Source: Acridotheres tristis
Lineage: Eukaryota > Chordata > Aves > Passeriformes > Sturnidae
Direction: 5' to 3'
NCBI GenBank assembly: GCA_037013685.1
Contig: CM072919.1
Span: forward strand, 51,392,116 to 51,456,115
DNA length: 64,000 bases
Within the stretch, counting starts at the first letter, position 1; every line of letters starts with the position of its first letter. Shown one piece after another: positions 21,977 to 34,494 of the stretch. Below the pieces are notes generated by a model. That model saw only the letters and a program-made list of their open reading frames with translations, was not told the origin of the DNA and ran no database searches. The position numbers and the translations under genes were made by a program.

Positions 21977-23339
21977 TGTTGTGCTGGTTACACCTGGGGA
22001 AGGCAGAGTTAGAGAGGTTTTTCTCTGTGAGAACTTCCTCTGTGAGTTGATGGGACCAATTGGAGGCTGGTTTGGTTATTGACAGCCTGAGAAACCAATT
22101 GGAGAAAGTTAGTCCGCTCTATGAAAACACATTTTGAAGGAGATAACCCGGGAAAAAAGCTCTTTTTCTCTTCTGGCAGCAGTGCAGGTAACAGGGCCCG
22201 GGCCTGGCTCCACTGCAGGCCTGTGGGCCTGGCACGGGGGCAGGGCCCGGCCACTGTCTGGGGAGCTGGCATGGCCCGGCAGGGAGGAGAGGTGGCCATG
22301 GGCAGGGCTGGGCCACTGTCTGGGGAGCTGGCATGGCCCGGCAGAAAGAAGGGGTGGCCATCAACAGTGAGTGCTGTAGCTGAGACCCAGGGAGGTTGAG
22401 TGAGGTCCCAGCCGTCCCCCTCCTCCCCCTTTCCAGCACAGCCACTGCCATTTCTAGATTGGGCCAGCCCTTTCCAGAGCCACCAGAGTGTTCTGAGATC
22501 CTGGCACAGCTCCAGCATGGCTTGGCTATAGTCTTTGCATTTTCCCATGTAAGATTTTAACTCTTTTAATGTTCAAATAAGACTTGCAGACTTTGAATTC
22601 TCCCCTGAGTTTGAGGAAAAAAGAATAGAAAAGCTAAGTTTCTTTAGATGGAAGGAGAATGAAGACATGCTATGAAGGTTGACTGGAAATCCTTTTGTAA
22701 GCTGTAGGGATGATCTGATATTGCACTGAATATTCCTATAAACCATGAAGCAGGACATGGGGGGGGGTTGGAGTGTTCCATTTGATAGATCATTGACCAA
22801 AAGTATCTGTGTTGAGAATTCTTCACCCCAAGGAGAAAAGGGGATCTCTGTTTGTGGAGTTGAAGCATGAGCAGAGAGAAAGAGAGATGAAGAGAATTTT
22901 TGTTTTGGAACAGTTCATTCTTAAAAGTAAATACTCCATGAGTTTAACATGGCCCATAAGCACAGCTTTGGGAAAGCTGTGAAGATGGGAGGAGCTTCAA
23001 GACTTGCAAGTTTTTCCCAGGCAGATACAAATCGTGAGAGTGAAGCCATGAGAGAACTGGAGTTTTTTCCCTCCTTGTGGAGAGGTCCCTATGACCTGAC
23101 AAGAGGAAACTTCTCTCTCTGAAGTGAACTGAAAAGGACTATTTAAGTTGGGAACTGACTGATGTAGTTTTTTGTATGTTTGTTTTGTTGTTATGAAGGT
23201 TGGGGGGGGGGGAGGGAGTGGTCTGAAGATCTTATTCTGAATTTGGTTTTTTTTCTCTTTGTGTAGTTAATAAAATTTTTTGTACCTTTTTAAAGTTTTA
23301 GGCCTGCCTTGCTTTTGCTCCTGGTTCTGTCTCACAACA
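21977..23339 (+). mobile_element. Long solo LTR, ERVL-like
   Basis: A 1363-bp element with perfect 7-bp inverted ends, TGTTGTG...CACAACA. Orientation is set by a TATTTAAG box at 23140-23147 followed by AATAAA at 23269-23274, 65 bp from the 3' end. The GC-rich 5' third holds a 62-bp tandem repeat. No flanking target duplication is visible (TGGGG on the left, GAAAA on the right), so one flank may have changed or the element may derive from recombination between two copies. Open frames of 92-179 codons across the GC-rich part are not genes. Confidence 0.75.
22251..22361 (+). repeat. 62-bp tandem repeat inside the LTR, about 1.8 copies
   Basis: The block starting CCACTGTCTGGGGAGCTGGC at 22251 recurs at 22313. 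The first 33 bases are identical and the rest is diverged. Such tandem blocks in U3 often carry enhancer sites, but none is identified here. Confidence 0.85.
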
Positions 23340-23826
23340 GAAAATAAGTATATTTAATTTGGCAAATCAAAACTATAACAGGGGTTTAAGAATCAAGACA
23401 CACAGCATCTGACTAGATGCCAATGAAAATTCCTTTTCCACACAGCCAAAGCAGTTTTCAAAACAGAGTCTGAACTTCACCATCCCAGAAGTCCTTTTGA
23501 GCTTGATGACAGAATTCACAATGCATATTCAAAATCCAATTCTTCAACACACCTAAACAGGTCAAAGTAAAGAAAGTTCTTTCATATGTAAGTACAAGAG
23601 TATCTGTCTGGGGGAATTTCCAAATCAAATTATTGTTTACCAGCATAAACTGCACGAGATTTTATGGAAGGGAAAATAATCTTCTATCAGTTTAAAGACA
23701 TTTTCCTAGTCTTATCTATATTGAAATGAAATAGTTATTTATGCTCAAGCAAACTGATATAATTAATCACCAAGAAGTTAAATAATTTCAAAAAGATCCT
23801 TACATGTATAGTATTTACGGAGGTGA
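23340..23826. other. Host DNA between two LTRs
   Basis: About 490 bp of AT-rich sequence. No gene or repeat is recognised. Confidence 0.6.
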
Positions 23827-24558
23827 GAAAATGTCTTGGTTTGAAAAGACAGGTATGGTTTAAGGAAAGGCAGGAGCCCCTTTTCTGCAATGCAGAGTGC
23901 AACCCTCCTCCCTTTTAATTATTTTAGGTCCAAATCAGACACTTTCAGGCAGGAGATATGGGGATATGAATAACAGTTCTTTACTGGTATTTAACAAGGC
24001 AGAAAACAACAACAGCTATAAAAAATTGGCAACAGAACAGAACAGTCTAGCTCTGCTCCAGTCCCCTTTGGCCTCAGGCCGTCTCCCTGTGCTCGGTTAC
24101 CGGTGCTGTGGGGGCAGGGCGGGTCCCGCGCAGTTGCAGAGGGCTGGAGTGATGGCGGTGGAGGCCCAGGGGTGAGAGGGGGTGAGAAGGTGACTCCTCC
24201 TCACGGTGTCGGTCGTGGTGCTCCGCAGAGTGTCTGGAGATAGTAGGGTGAGATGGGAGAGCAGCAGAGCGATGTCCAAAGGCAGGGAGCGTGGATCTCA
24301 GCGCGGAGATGTCAGGGGGAGATGCCAGAGCGAAGCACGGGGCGTCCTCTCCCTCCACGAGCCCAGCGAGAGAGAGTCCCCACCCCAGATCCCTCTCCCA
24401 CCTTTCCTTTTCCGGTTCCCCCCCCCCTCCTCCTCCTCCACCCACCCCCCTACGAGAGAACATTATCTATGGTTTAAGGTGTAGCCACAACTACTTAGCA
24501 TAACAATGGGAGGAATTCACAGAAAGAAAAGGGGAACAATCCAACCCCTAACAGAAAA
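23827..24558. mobile_element. Solo LTR with 5-bp target duplication, ERVL-like
   Basis: The LTR body is 23832-24553 (722 bp), starting TGTCTTGGTTTG and ending CCCTAACA. GAAAA flanks it exactly on both sides (23827-23831 and 24554-24558), the 5-bp length expected of ERVL or similar elements. The TGTCTTGGTTTGAAAAGACAGG start matches a songbird LTR type I recognise. There is no AATAAA on the plus strand and strand orientation is uncertain. The 24.07-24.45 kb part is GC-rich with many CpG. Frames of 60-129 codons here are composition artefacts. Confidence 0.85.
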
Positions 24559-25810
24559 GGAAAAGTTAAAATGGCAACATTGTATGACTTTGCTTTTTCT
24601 GCAGTGACGGAAATTCAGTTTTTTAATAAAACTCATACCCTGCTATTCCTCTCTAAGACCAACGTGTAAATGTCAAACATAATTTTCTTTCATTCCCAAG
24701 CAAAAGTCAAGGTACTGTGTGAAACAGTATGTAATTACTGACTGCACTTGATGTGACAATAAAAAATATCTGAATTTATGCTAGCTATTTAAGCCAACCA
24801 TAGGACACTCTTCAGATGTGCTTTCCATCATGTCTTAGGAAGAGGAGACACAAAACACTTTGTCTCTATTCTTCTGAGGTGCTGTAAAGTTCAAACACTA
24901 CAGTCATACTTCCAGGTCCTCCCAAATCCCTCTCACTCCACTTGAAGAGAAACAAGAGGGAGAAGTACTACAATAATTTCCTAAAATTAGGCAGTCATGC
25001 TGTATCTTTCTGTTAACTCTCCCCTCCCCATGGATTTTCAATCCAGAAGCAAATTTCAATTCAAATTCATGAAGTAGAGCTCTCAAATATATAAACTCCC
25101 TGTGAATTTCATGAATATTGGAAACTAGAAAAGAAAGACAGAAATACTGTACTGTTGTCATCAAGGAAAAGACCACAGAATGGTTTTAAGTCTTTTTCAA
25201 CACCAAATAATTTACCCAAGAGAGCACCACAATCAGTGGTACCTGATCTGCAAAGTTTGTACCTCATGTCAGGCTGACACTAGTCAATATAACTGAGGAT
25301 TACATCTGGAGCTCACAGCTAGTATTAGCCACAGGAGAATCCACAGCAGAGAGCAGTGCTGTGCGTTCCTTGACTGTGGCAGTCTCCAGGGAGTTTACAT
25401 CATTTATCATTAACAAGGGGATATGTATTCAAGATGTGCTCATGCCAGCAGTATTCCTCGCTATGGAGCCTCTAGCATCTAATAAAGCAGCAAGGCACAC
25501 TGAAGCTCTTTGTCCGCTGGATATTCATAACTCCTCTCTCTCATTTTTACAATCCTTCCCTCCATTCTTCCACGTGGAACATCAGATATTTAATAAACCA
25601 TGAGCTACTCTTGCAATCATTGTATACGTGTGGTAAATTTGTCCTTGAGCTTAAGGAAATAGCACCACAAGAAACTTCACCCATTATGGTTGTTTCTTAG
25701 GGAAGATGTTTTCAGAGACTTGAAATTACTCAAATCCTTATATATGAAATACCTTATAACATCCTAACTTTTATAATCATTGAAATGCTATATTGATAAA
25801 TCAGAAAGAC

Positions 25811-25853
25811 AACTTTTGTCTACCTTGTTTGGGTTTTTTTGCATTTTTTTCAG
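25811..25853 (+). repeat. Dispersed 43-bp repeat, copy 1
   Basis: Starts AACTTTTGTCTACCTTGTTT and ends in a T-rich tract plus CAG. A near copy lies 968 bp downstream. Flanks are unrelated. Confidence 0.85.
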
Positions 25854-25969
25854 AGGCTATGGATCGCAACCAGTCCAAGTTCTTCACAGTACCTGCTTTC
25901 TTCACAGCTTCCTGATAAGGAGATAAAGGGCTCTTTTGACATCATATAGCAAGTGTTCTGCCAATTGAT

Positions 25970-26054
25970 TTTGATTTATTTTATATTTTTATTTATTTAT
26001 TTATTTATTTATTTATTTCATATTTATATTTATATTTTATTTCTATTTATTTTA
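25970..26054 (+). repeat. (TTTA)n microsatellite
   Basis: About seven uninterrupted ATTT units (from about 25990) sit within a longer imperfect TTTA/TTTTA region. It is likely length-variable. Confidence 0.92.
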
Positions 26055-26778
26055 GACAGGGGTATCAGTTTTGCTTATTATGATTTCTGACCTCAAACTC
26101 ATTTGTCCCACCATATTTTTTGCTAGTAACATGATGAGTTGCAGAATGAATCCATCTTCTGTCGTGGCCCTTTGAACAAGGGCAGTGTAGATTTTTCTTC
26201 TTTACAAAAAATGTAATTTGTGTGTCAAATTAAGATTCCAAAATTTCTGAGGTACTGTAGTTTTCATCTCAAAAATACAGCTTGTAAAACAGTCCACCCA
26301 GTTTATGGGACATTGTCTATTAACTTTATTAATGCTTTTGCAAAATGAAGTCCTTAGCAACATAAATTCAAATCTGAATTTCTTCTTACCTTTACATTTT
26401 GGGTTTTTTTAATCAGCACACCATGACAACAATCAAATCACTCCATTTATCAGGGGAAAAATAAGGCCCATGTGTTCCTATATTGGGTTCATAGAACACA
26501 TTGTTCCTACAATAACAATCAGATTAACAGTATGAGAATTCTAAGAGATTCATGATTTCAGTTGTGTTCACTATAGTCATGCTGCTTAAGAAATGCAACC
26601 TCGTTTTTTTTCAGTTGTTACGAAATTGATGCACTTCCTAACTAGGTATGAGCACTTATTCTCTTGCCAAGCTAACTCTAACTTCTGATAGATGTGACAG
26701 TTCAAGCAGCACATTCTGAAGCTCTGCCAAAACCCTGAATTGCAGAGAATGTAACTTTATGCTTAGAAGAATTCCATT

Positions 26779-26824
26779 AACTTTTGTCTACCTTGTTTGG
26801 GTTTTCTTTGTATTTCTTTTTCAG
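26779..26824 (+). repeat. Dispersed 46-bp repeat, copy 2
   Basis: Shares AACTTTTGTCTACCTTGTTT and the T-rich tract ending CAG with 25811-25853, with a small insertion and C-for-T changes. Confidence 0.85.
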
Positions 26825-27840
26825 CAGCTACTAATAGCAAAAATTATAAAACAAATCAGGAAAGACTAGTTTCTGAATATGTTTGAACTGATTTAGGGCT
26901 GAAAAGCACTTAGAACCTTCCAAAATCCTGACATTTCCCCAGAAGCCTTGCTTTTATACAGAAAAACTAAATAAATATAATTACAAATTTTATTTCTGCA
27001 TAACTTCAATTACCATTGGAAAAATTAATAGCCTTGCACAATAATTTAGGGCAGAACTTTCAACAGTTAGGTGAAGAAGTACATATCCTGAAGCATCTGC
27101 AAATTTACCTATCTATTACAAGTCACATCTGTCCATCATAAGAGGAAAATATAAGCCAAATATTACTTCTGTTGTCCCTTTTAGAATACATAGAGATAAA
27201 ACTGACAGGGTAGTGAACTAGACCTAGCTTAATATTTTTGATTTCTTTCTGGAAGGCTGAAATCAAGAGAATTATGAATATTTATTATACAAAGTTAGTG
27301 GAACAAGAGATTTGGGGTTGGGATTTTAAAATAAATAAATAAATGAGATTAATAGATTGATGGAAGTTGCAAATGGTTTTGTTAGGTAACATAACATCCC
27401 AAGGGTATTGTGAAATTCCACCACAGTGGTATGTAGTAACTTGTAGAGTATCCATTGCCTCCATGCCAAAGGACTCGATACTTTAGCACAACTACAGAAG
27501 TTGGCAAATTAAGTCAAAACACTCACAGTCTCAGTTCCCCAAAGAAAAGACAGTAGTTATTCCATTTGCTTGTGTTGATAGAAGACATTGATTGGTAAAT
27601 CCCTGTACAAATCCTAGCCAGGCAATAGCACATGGATAGGTTTCACAGTGCATATCTCCTACACTATTGTAAAAACTAAATGGATTTTAAATCAAAAAGG
27701 TTTGTCTTCAGTCTTGTGCTGATAATCCACTACTGAAAGTAAATCCTAGCATGCTGTGCCTTTGCTGTGAAAATACTTGGGATAAAAACGTTTTTTATTA
27801 AGAAGTGTTTCACACATTGAAGAAATGTAATGGATATGTC

Positions 27841-28165
27841 ATAGAATGCTTGGGGCTGAAATCTCGATCATCTTGGGCTGATCAGCTTAAGGATCATCTG
27901 GTTCCAGCCCCTCTGCTGTGGGCAGAGACACTTTCCACTAGACCAGATTATTAGGAGCTCCATTCAACATGGTCTTAAACACTTCCAGTGACAGAGCATC
28001 CACAACTTCTCTGGGCAATCTCTTTCAGTGCCTCACCACCCTCACAGTTAAGAATTTCTGCCCAATATTTAATATATCCTCCATCAAAATATTTTGCTTT
28101 AAGCTACAGCATTGGACAGTCAACTCCTGTACTAGTCATGCCAGCACCAAGGACAGGGGTAAAAA
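27841..28165 (-). mobile_element. CR1 LINE 3' end, antisense
   Basis: Begins ATAGAATGCTTGGGG, the reverse of a CR1 tail, then 'GGATCATCTGGTTCCAGCCCC', 'CACTTTCCACTAGACCAG', 'CACCACCCTCACAGT' and 'AAGAATTTCTGCCCAATATTTAA' blocks in CR1 order. A short extra segment of about 25 bp near 27863-27887 is not part of the usual tail. It is old and non-coding. The far end near 28165 is approximate. Confidence 0.88.
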
Positions 28166-31100
28166 GCAATAAATTCCAAGGGTGCAATCACACATTGTCA
28201 ATACAAGCCCCACCTTTACTACCAGCTAATGGCAGTCACCTCTCATAAGCAAAAGTCCAAGAAGATCTTCCATTCTCCTTGGTCTGAGGAGGTCTTAGCT
28301 ATGACTTGTAAGCAGCCCAAAACTGAGAAAATTTTCACAGGAATTCAGGATATATCTGTGTAGCATAATGAATCAAGGTGAGCTCTTTGTTTGACCTATG
28401 ATTTGACCCACCTATGTAATACAACTTAAGTGATATGAGGTAAATGTGCCTTAGACTGCTCTGTACTGCAACAAAGGCCCTCTGTATGGTGGCTCCTGTT
28501 ATATAATCCCCAGGAGGAACAATGGGACCAGACCAGGTGAAGAAAGCATATAGACTCCAACAAAAACATGGTAATTTTTTTTGTCCAGGGCAAAATCAAA
28601 TTGAACATCTGTCATGTCCAAAGAATAGCCAGACTGGCACATCATGATGAGGAACAGCTGGGGTCAAACAGCTGTCTGTGTAGTAACTAGAATCACAAGT
28701 GTAAGATACACATTTTCTGAACCAGATTCTTCAGAGGCCTATCTCCTTCCATACCCAAAAATCAAAATAAATGAATCTTCTGAGTCTGGAGCCTTATGTT
28801 GCAGAAAAATCAACACACTTCTCAGATTTGTGAATTACATCCTTTTCACTAAGAGAGTGCCTATCATGATACTCAGAATTCATACAAACAGGATATAAGT
28901 ACTCTAATTTCTGGAGACATTTGCTATTTTTGTTTTGTCTCTGTTTCCTGATGTTTGCAAATAATATTCTATGCTGACACTGTGTCTGAAGTTTACACAG
29001 CTATACAGATTTATACAAAAATTACATGTATAAAAAAGCCAAAGTTTAGAATAGACAAGTTTATCAGTTCTGAGTTGTAAATCATGCACCCTCTGTATCC
29101 AAAACGAGACGGTGTATGTATATACACACACACACCAGATTTCCATTTTATATACTGATGACCCACTGAAAGAATTTACATTGAAACATGTTGAAGTGTC
29201 GAGATTGATTTACAACAGGGTGCATCTGCCTTGTAAACTGACTGTGAAAATGACACTCAGTGAAAATTTTTGTTTCCATGATGCAAGAAAGACAAAATTG
29301 ACCCATAGGCAGACCTGGATGGTGCAGAACTTCCTAGGAAGAATGTAGCTGAATTATTTATTATATAGTGTGATCTTGAAATCAGTACATAAAAAAGAAA
29401 TGATTAATCAAACTGGAAAACCACTGGTTTACACTGTCAGATATATACCAGACAAGGTTGCAATGTCAAATAGAACTTAGGACACATGAAATCCATGTAT
29501 CAGAACTGCTAGCATGGCTTTATGGAACCTTTTAAAATTACAGTAGCAAGTTTCTTTCTAAATCATTTGTCTGTGGACAAAGAAGAAACACAAAATCCAT
29601 TAATCTTAATGTGTTTCCACAGAGTTAATGATTCTCTTAAGTATCAAAAAGACCTTCAAAATTATCATGCAAAGGAGAAAAATGGAAAATTATGTGCAAA
29701 ATAGATTTTAATCATTCAGACTCAAGAATTTTCATACCATTTTGAAAACTAACTTGACATACCTATGGGTATATCAAGCAAATATGAGTGGGCTTTTTCC
29801 AGTCTAGTTGACGTAAAATTAAAACAGACAAATTATCTAGGGGAATAGCAACACAAGATTTTTATTTGACCAGTCTACTCTGTTTGACACTACAGACAAA
29901 TATTAACTGGAAATAGTAATTATTTGCATATTTTGCAAAGCTGATATTTACTGAGCTCATTTCTGATAAACATGTTTGATATGAACTCATTTCATCTTGC
30001 AACATAGTCTCTGATGGAAACCTTCAAGTTTTGGTATCTGTAATAAGCAAATCTCAACACATTTTCTTTTACTGTCCTAGCCTTCCTTTCTTCCCTAAGT
30101 ACTGTGATCCTTGGAATGCATTTTCCAGAAAATAGTTTATATGGACAGAAATTAATTCAAATTTTCAAAACCCATGTTCCACAACGATATAAAGGAATTA
30201 ATTTTATTCTGAAATAAAAGGATTTCAAGAAATATTAGAAAGGAAAAACCACAATAACTGATGTGAAAGAGCTACACAGTTTCAAAGAATAGGATATCAC
30301 CTATGGCTCTTGTATTTTATAGTCTCCAGATAGCTTTTACGCATTAAGTTACTTTAAATTAATTTTTAGCGATTGTAGCAGTGCTGTAATTTACTGATTT
30401 GCCATGCTTAACATTTTCATAAATTGCAGGTGCTCATTACAACCCAGTTTTGGAACAGTTTTTTTGAAATAAAGGTCGATATCTGGTCAGTAGGAAGCCC
30501 TTGAACTAGGAATGAATTTAATAGCTAGCCAACTTTATTCCCCGTATGTAGTCTAGATTTGAAGGTAGATGAATAGTGCACTGGAAAATGCCGTTCTGAA
30601 GGATTTTAACACATCCCTAGATTTCCTAGATTACAAAATATCAGTCTAAGTAACTGTTTGGAAAGACGGACTGAAGCACATTTTACAGTGACTGGTAAAG
30701 ACAAGCTTGTGTATTTTGTAAAAGTGTTTCATTTTTAATGAGCTATTCACTTTCTGTACTCATTTTATTTAATAGCTTAACCTCCTAACTCTCTCTTCTC
30801 TATGGTAGTGAATTACTTTCCAGAAATAATAAGGAATTTTAAGCATCATCATGTTGCTGGTATTGTCCCTTGAAAATGTGGGTTGTCATCACCTCATCGC
30901 CCCATCCTCGTCTGCTCATTAGTGACACTCTGTATGGAAAACCTCTAAAGATCATTACCACTGTAGTCTAAAGCCAATGTGCCAACATAATGAAAAACAA
31001 TTCAGCAGTTCCCTATGCTCTGTTAGTTGTGTTTGTCATAAATGAGTTGTGGAGATTTGGAGTGAATGATCCATATCATATTGAACTGTCCTTTTTATCG

Positions 31101-31525
31101 CTGACAATTGAAGGTGACTGAAAAGCTGGGTCAGTGTCAGACTGTATCTAATTGGAAACCTTTTCTCATTAACGCTTGATGTTGACTTGTATTAGTTGAT
31201 GAAATTAGAACCACAGTGGAATGGATTTTATTACACAGAATGAGCTGGTTGAGCTCTCTTCCATTTCAATGTTTTTTTAACCCCACCCCTGACGGCTGAG
31301 AAAGGAATCCAGAAGCAAGGGAGTTGTGAGTGATGCAGGATTAAGAGGAAATTGAGTAAAAATGTCAGTGCTTCTCAGGAAATTGAAACCATGTGCGTAT
31401 TTGCGCCACATTTGTTTCAGCAAAACTTTTTAAAAATACTTCCTTTTTGATCATCTGAGGTTTTTTGTTTGAATCAGGAATGGAACAGAAATGTTTCCCA
31501 GTTAAAAAGAAAATGGTAAATTTTC

Positions 31526-31543
31526 GGGGGGGGGGGGGCGGGG
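31526..31543 (+). repeat. G-run (G13-C-G4)
   Basis: A thirteen-G run, one C and four G, isolated in AT-rich DNA. It is prone to length error in sequencing and could form a quadruplex. Confidence 0.85.
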
Positions 31544-32573
31544 AGAAATAAGTGCTTGTTTTCTGAAAAAAAGAAATAAGGAAATATTTTTTTTATAGCT
31601 TAGACAGTCAGTTTTGCAATAAGAAAAACATAATTCATTCTTCAAAAATGCCCCCAACCTTAAATAATCCATTTTCCTGTTTATCAGCTGCTGATTGAAG
31701 GATACCAAGACAAATTCATAACAGTAAAAAAGTTAAATATAACTGTATCAGCCTACAGAAAATATATGATTCATGCTATAAAGAACAGATAACATGCGAT
31801 GTCTTATACATAAAATTTTTCACGTGTTTGACAACTTAAAAAAAATAGTATCTACAAATTCATTTTAGGAGCAAATAATTTCAGCTACATTAACCATAGG
31901 AGAGTCTGATACAGGATCATGATGCCTACAGACTGTAAGATTGAGATAATTCTGTCATTACAGAAATTCAGTCCTACAAGATAGGTGGCAAGGGATACTA
32001 TCACAAAAAACTCTGTTTAATGGTCTTGTCCTCAAACCCACAGCTTCTCTCAAATATAGCCTTTTTTCTTCCAAAATTTATTAAAACTGAACACATAAGG
32101 GATATCTTGCTGTCATCTCCTTAGGCATATCCTTAAAGCACATAAGTCACAGCTAATTGTGGACAGGAAACTCAGAAAATACTGAAACTGGAAACTTTGA
32201 GATCAGATCTAAAAAGAGCAAGGGATTTCTTCCCAAGCCACATGCATCAATCTCTCAGAAGTTTTTCATTTCTATCCAACTCATGATTCAAGACTTTTTG
32301 CCTCAGAATTTTTTGAAAAAAATATTTGTAAGTTGACCCAAAACTTCACTTATTTATATAGCTCAAAGGCATGCCAAAACCATCATGTAAATAGCTTAAA
32401 GTCCATGATCTCAAAACTTCTGCTTCTAAACAACCAATTAAATTGGTTTCAACTCTCAAAAATTCCTCAATCTCATTCCAACCGAAGCAACCGCTGGTTT
32501 GCCAATGCCCCTCCTTTTGAGTTTAGTTAGAGATTGCTGCCAAACTCATTAGATTTGTAGCTCCTGTAATTTG

Positions 32574-32613
32574 TAATCACAGGCACCATATCATAATCAC
32601 AGATGCCATATTA
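32574..32613 (+). repeat. 20-bp imperfect tandem duplication
   Basis: TAATCACAGGCACCATATCA is followed at once by TAATCACAGATGCCATATTA, with four differences. Confidence 0.8.
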
Positions 32614-32785
32614 TAGGAAGATAAAGAAAATTCACAGTGTACATTGAGAAAGAAAGAAATAAGGTAAATATAGCACAATATCAAATGTTCTTTTACTGAC
32701 ACCTCTGTAACATCATCCTATATGTTGTTGAAATGTGTCACATTTTCACTATGTTTATTTTTTAAAAAATTAAGCTTACAAGGAG

Positions 32786-33086
32786 AAGAGGAGGAGCAGA
32801 CTCTGATCCCTTCTCTGAGGTGACCAGTGACAGAATGCAAGGGAATGGCTTGAAGTTGTGTCAGGGGAGGTTTAGGTTGGATATCAGGAAAAGGTTCTTA
32901 CCCAGAGGGTGGCTGAGCACTGGAATGGGCTCCCCAGGGAAGTGGTGACAGCAATAAAGTGACAGAATTCAAGTGTTTGGACAACACTCATAGACAGATT
33001 CTTGAGGTGCCCTGTGAAGGGCCAGGGGTTGCATTTGATGATACTTGTGTTTCCCTTCCAACACAGAATATTCTGTGATTCTGTGT
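32786..33086 (+). mobile_element. CR1 LINE 3' end
   Basis: A classic CR1 tail in sense orientation. Landmarks are 'GAATGCAAGGGAATGGCTTG', 'GGAGGTTTAGGTTGGATATCAG', 'GGCTCCCCAGGGAAGTGGT', 'GCATTTGATGATACTTGTG' and the terminal 'ATTCTGTGATTCTGTG' repeats at 33070-33085. It is the best preserved CR1 piece in the window. There is no long coding frame. Confidence 0.95.
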
Positions 33087-34490
33087 TAAAATTTGGCACA
33101 TCTTCCTTCACAGTTACAGGTTTGCATTCTACACATATGTTGTTTGAGATTTTAGAATGAAACAAAACTTGTTGGTGTTATTGGAGAAAAAATAATAGGC
33201 ATTTTTCATCTGTCAGAACTAAGAAGAAAACACAGAAATTTGCCTGCTATTCAGAGAAACCCACATTATAAACCAAGAAAATTATCTCTTGTGTTGAAAT
33301 GACAGTCTCGTAGGTTGTGTTTAACTACCAGTGGACAAAATCATTTACACTTGTCTTCAATCAAATATACTTTGATTTACATAATGCAATGCTTTCAACT
33401 CTCATTTCCTACTCATACATCATGAAAGTGCACTAGTTGCTACTTTACCTCTAATTCTGTTGCTGCTGGGCTTAAATGGTTCTTAGATTCAAATTTTGAT
33501 TTCCTAAAGTTTTTCTCTGGTATAATATGAAAGCTTTGTCCCTGCTTAGAGAGGACATCGTTGGCTCAACATAAAAAAGCAGAATAAAAAATCATACTAC
33601 TTTAATCTTTTCCCCCCAAGGCCAGCATGTGAATAATGATTAGTATCTTGCAGTATCAAGATGGTACTTGGAAATAAACTTCGTTACAAATAAGTTGTTC
33701 TAAACATCTCAACTTCCACAAGGTATTTTTAAAAACTGTGGTTGCATTTAAATTCAGATATATAGAGAAAGGAAAGTAAGCTAGAAAAAATAATAAGAAA
33801 ATAATAAAAGTAATATGAATGTATGATGACCTGAGATTTCCATAAGTAGGTAAAAGTGAACAAGTGGCACCAAGGTAGGGCTATTTTTGCTTACAAAATA
33901 AGGTGAAATTTAAAGGAGAAACACTGGCTTTACCAAGAACACCAGTGTTTTATGTAGTTTTTTAAAAGCATTGATTTGGAAAATGCAAGTACAGACAAAT
34001 CTGTTTTGATTATTTATGTCTTTCAAACAATTCCAAACTTCATTTGGATATGACTGTATGTAATGTTTACACACACAGGGTCAACACACTTGGCTTACTC
34101 AAATCCATTATTAATCTTGCCCTGCTTTACTTTCACTGTATTTATGAAGCTTAATTATTAAGAAAACATCAGACAATAACATCCAAACATGGGCAGTTAC
34201 TGGTTAAACTCACGTGGCTTCCTTCACAAACTGTCTTTCAATGACCCTCCTTCTGAGGTTTCAAATGCAGTTTAAGAAGAGCTGCAGACATTTTGTTGGC
34301 ACTAGATTTGAAACTCATAATGGGCACATTATTTGGCCACATTATAAAATAGCATCATCCATCTAACAAATGAAAAAAATTTAATGGGTGCACTCTTAAT
34401 TATAATAATTTGGAAGAGAAAGACATCAGCTGAAAGTTATGTGAGAAGGTCATTCAATGAGATTTGTGACTTTGGAGTCCCTTTTCAAGT
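33087..34490. other. AT-rich DNA with no recognised feature
   Basis: No gene, repeat family or RNA gene is recognised in this stretch. Confidence 0.55.
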
Positions 34491-34494
34491 TACA

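Larger units (their letters stand above)
24559..27840. other. AT-rich DNA with no recognised gene
   Basis: It contains the (TTTA)n microsatellite at about 25970-26054 and a pair of near-identical 43-46 bp pyrimidine-rich segments at 25811 and 26779. The 25.3-25.6 kb portion is more balanced in composition. No exon can be supported. Confidence 0.55.
28166..32785. other. Unique AT-rich DNA; possible conserved block
   Basis: No gene or mobile element is recognised. A (CA)n-like stretch lies near 29121-29132, a G13 run at 31526-31538, and a 20-bp tandem pair at 32574-32613. The stretch 30840-31260 has balanced composition and no simple repeats and could be a conserved non-coding element. Confidence 0.5.

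Noticed and set aside
22009..22548. 179-codon minus-strand frame with Pro/Ala-rich repeats
   Set aside because: It is the antisense of a GC-rich LTR tandem repeat, and the repeated peptide follows from the DNA repeat.
24074..24463. 129-codon minus-strand frame starting with a glycine run
   Set aside because: It is contained in a solo LTR with target duplication, and the glycine run comes from a C-run.
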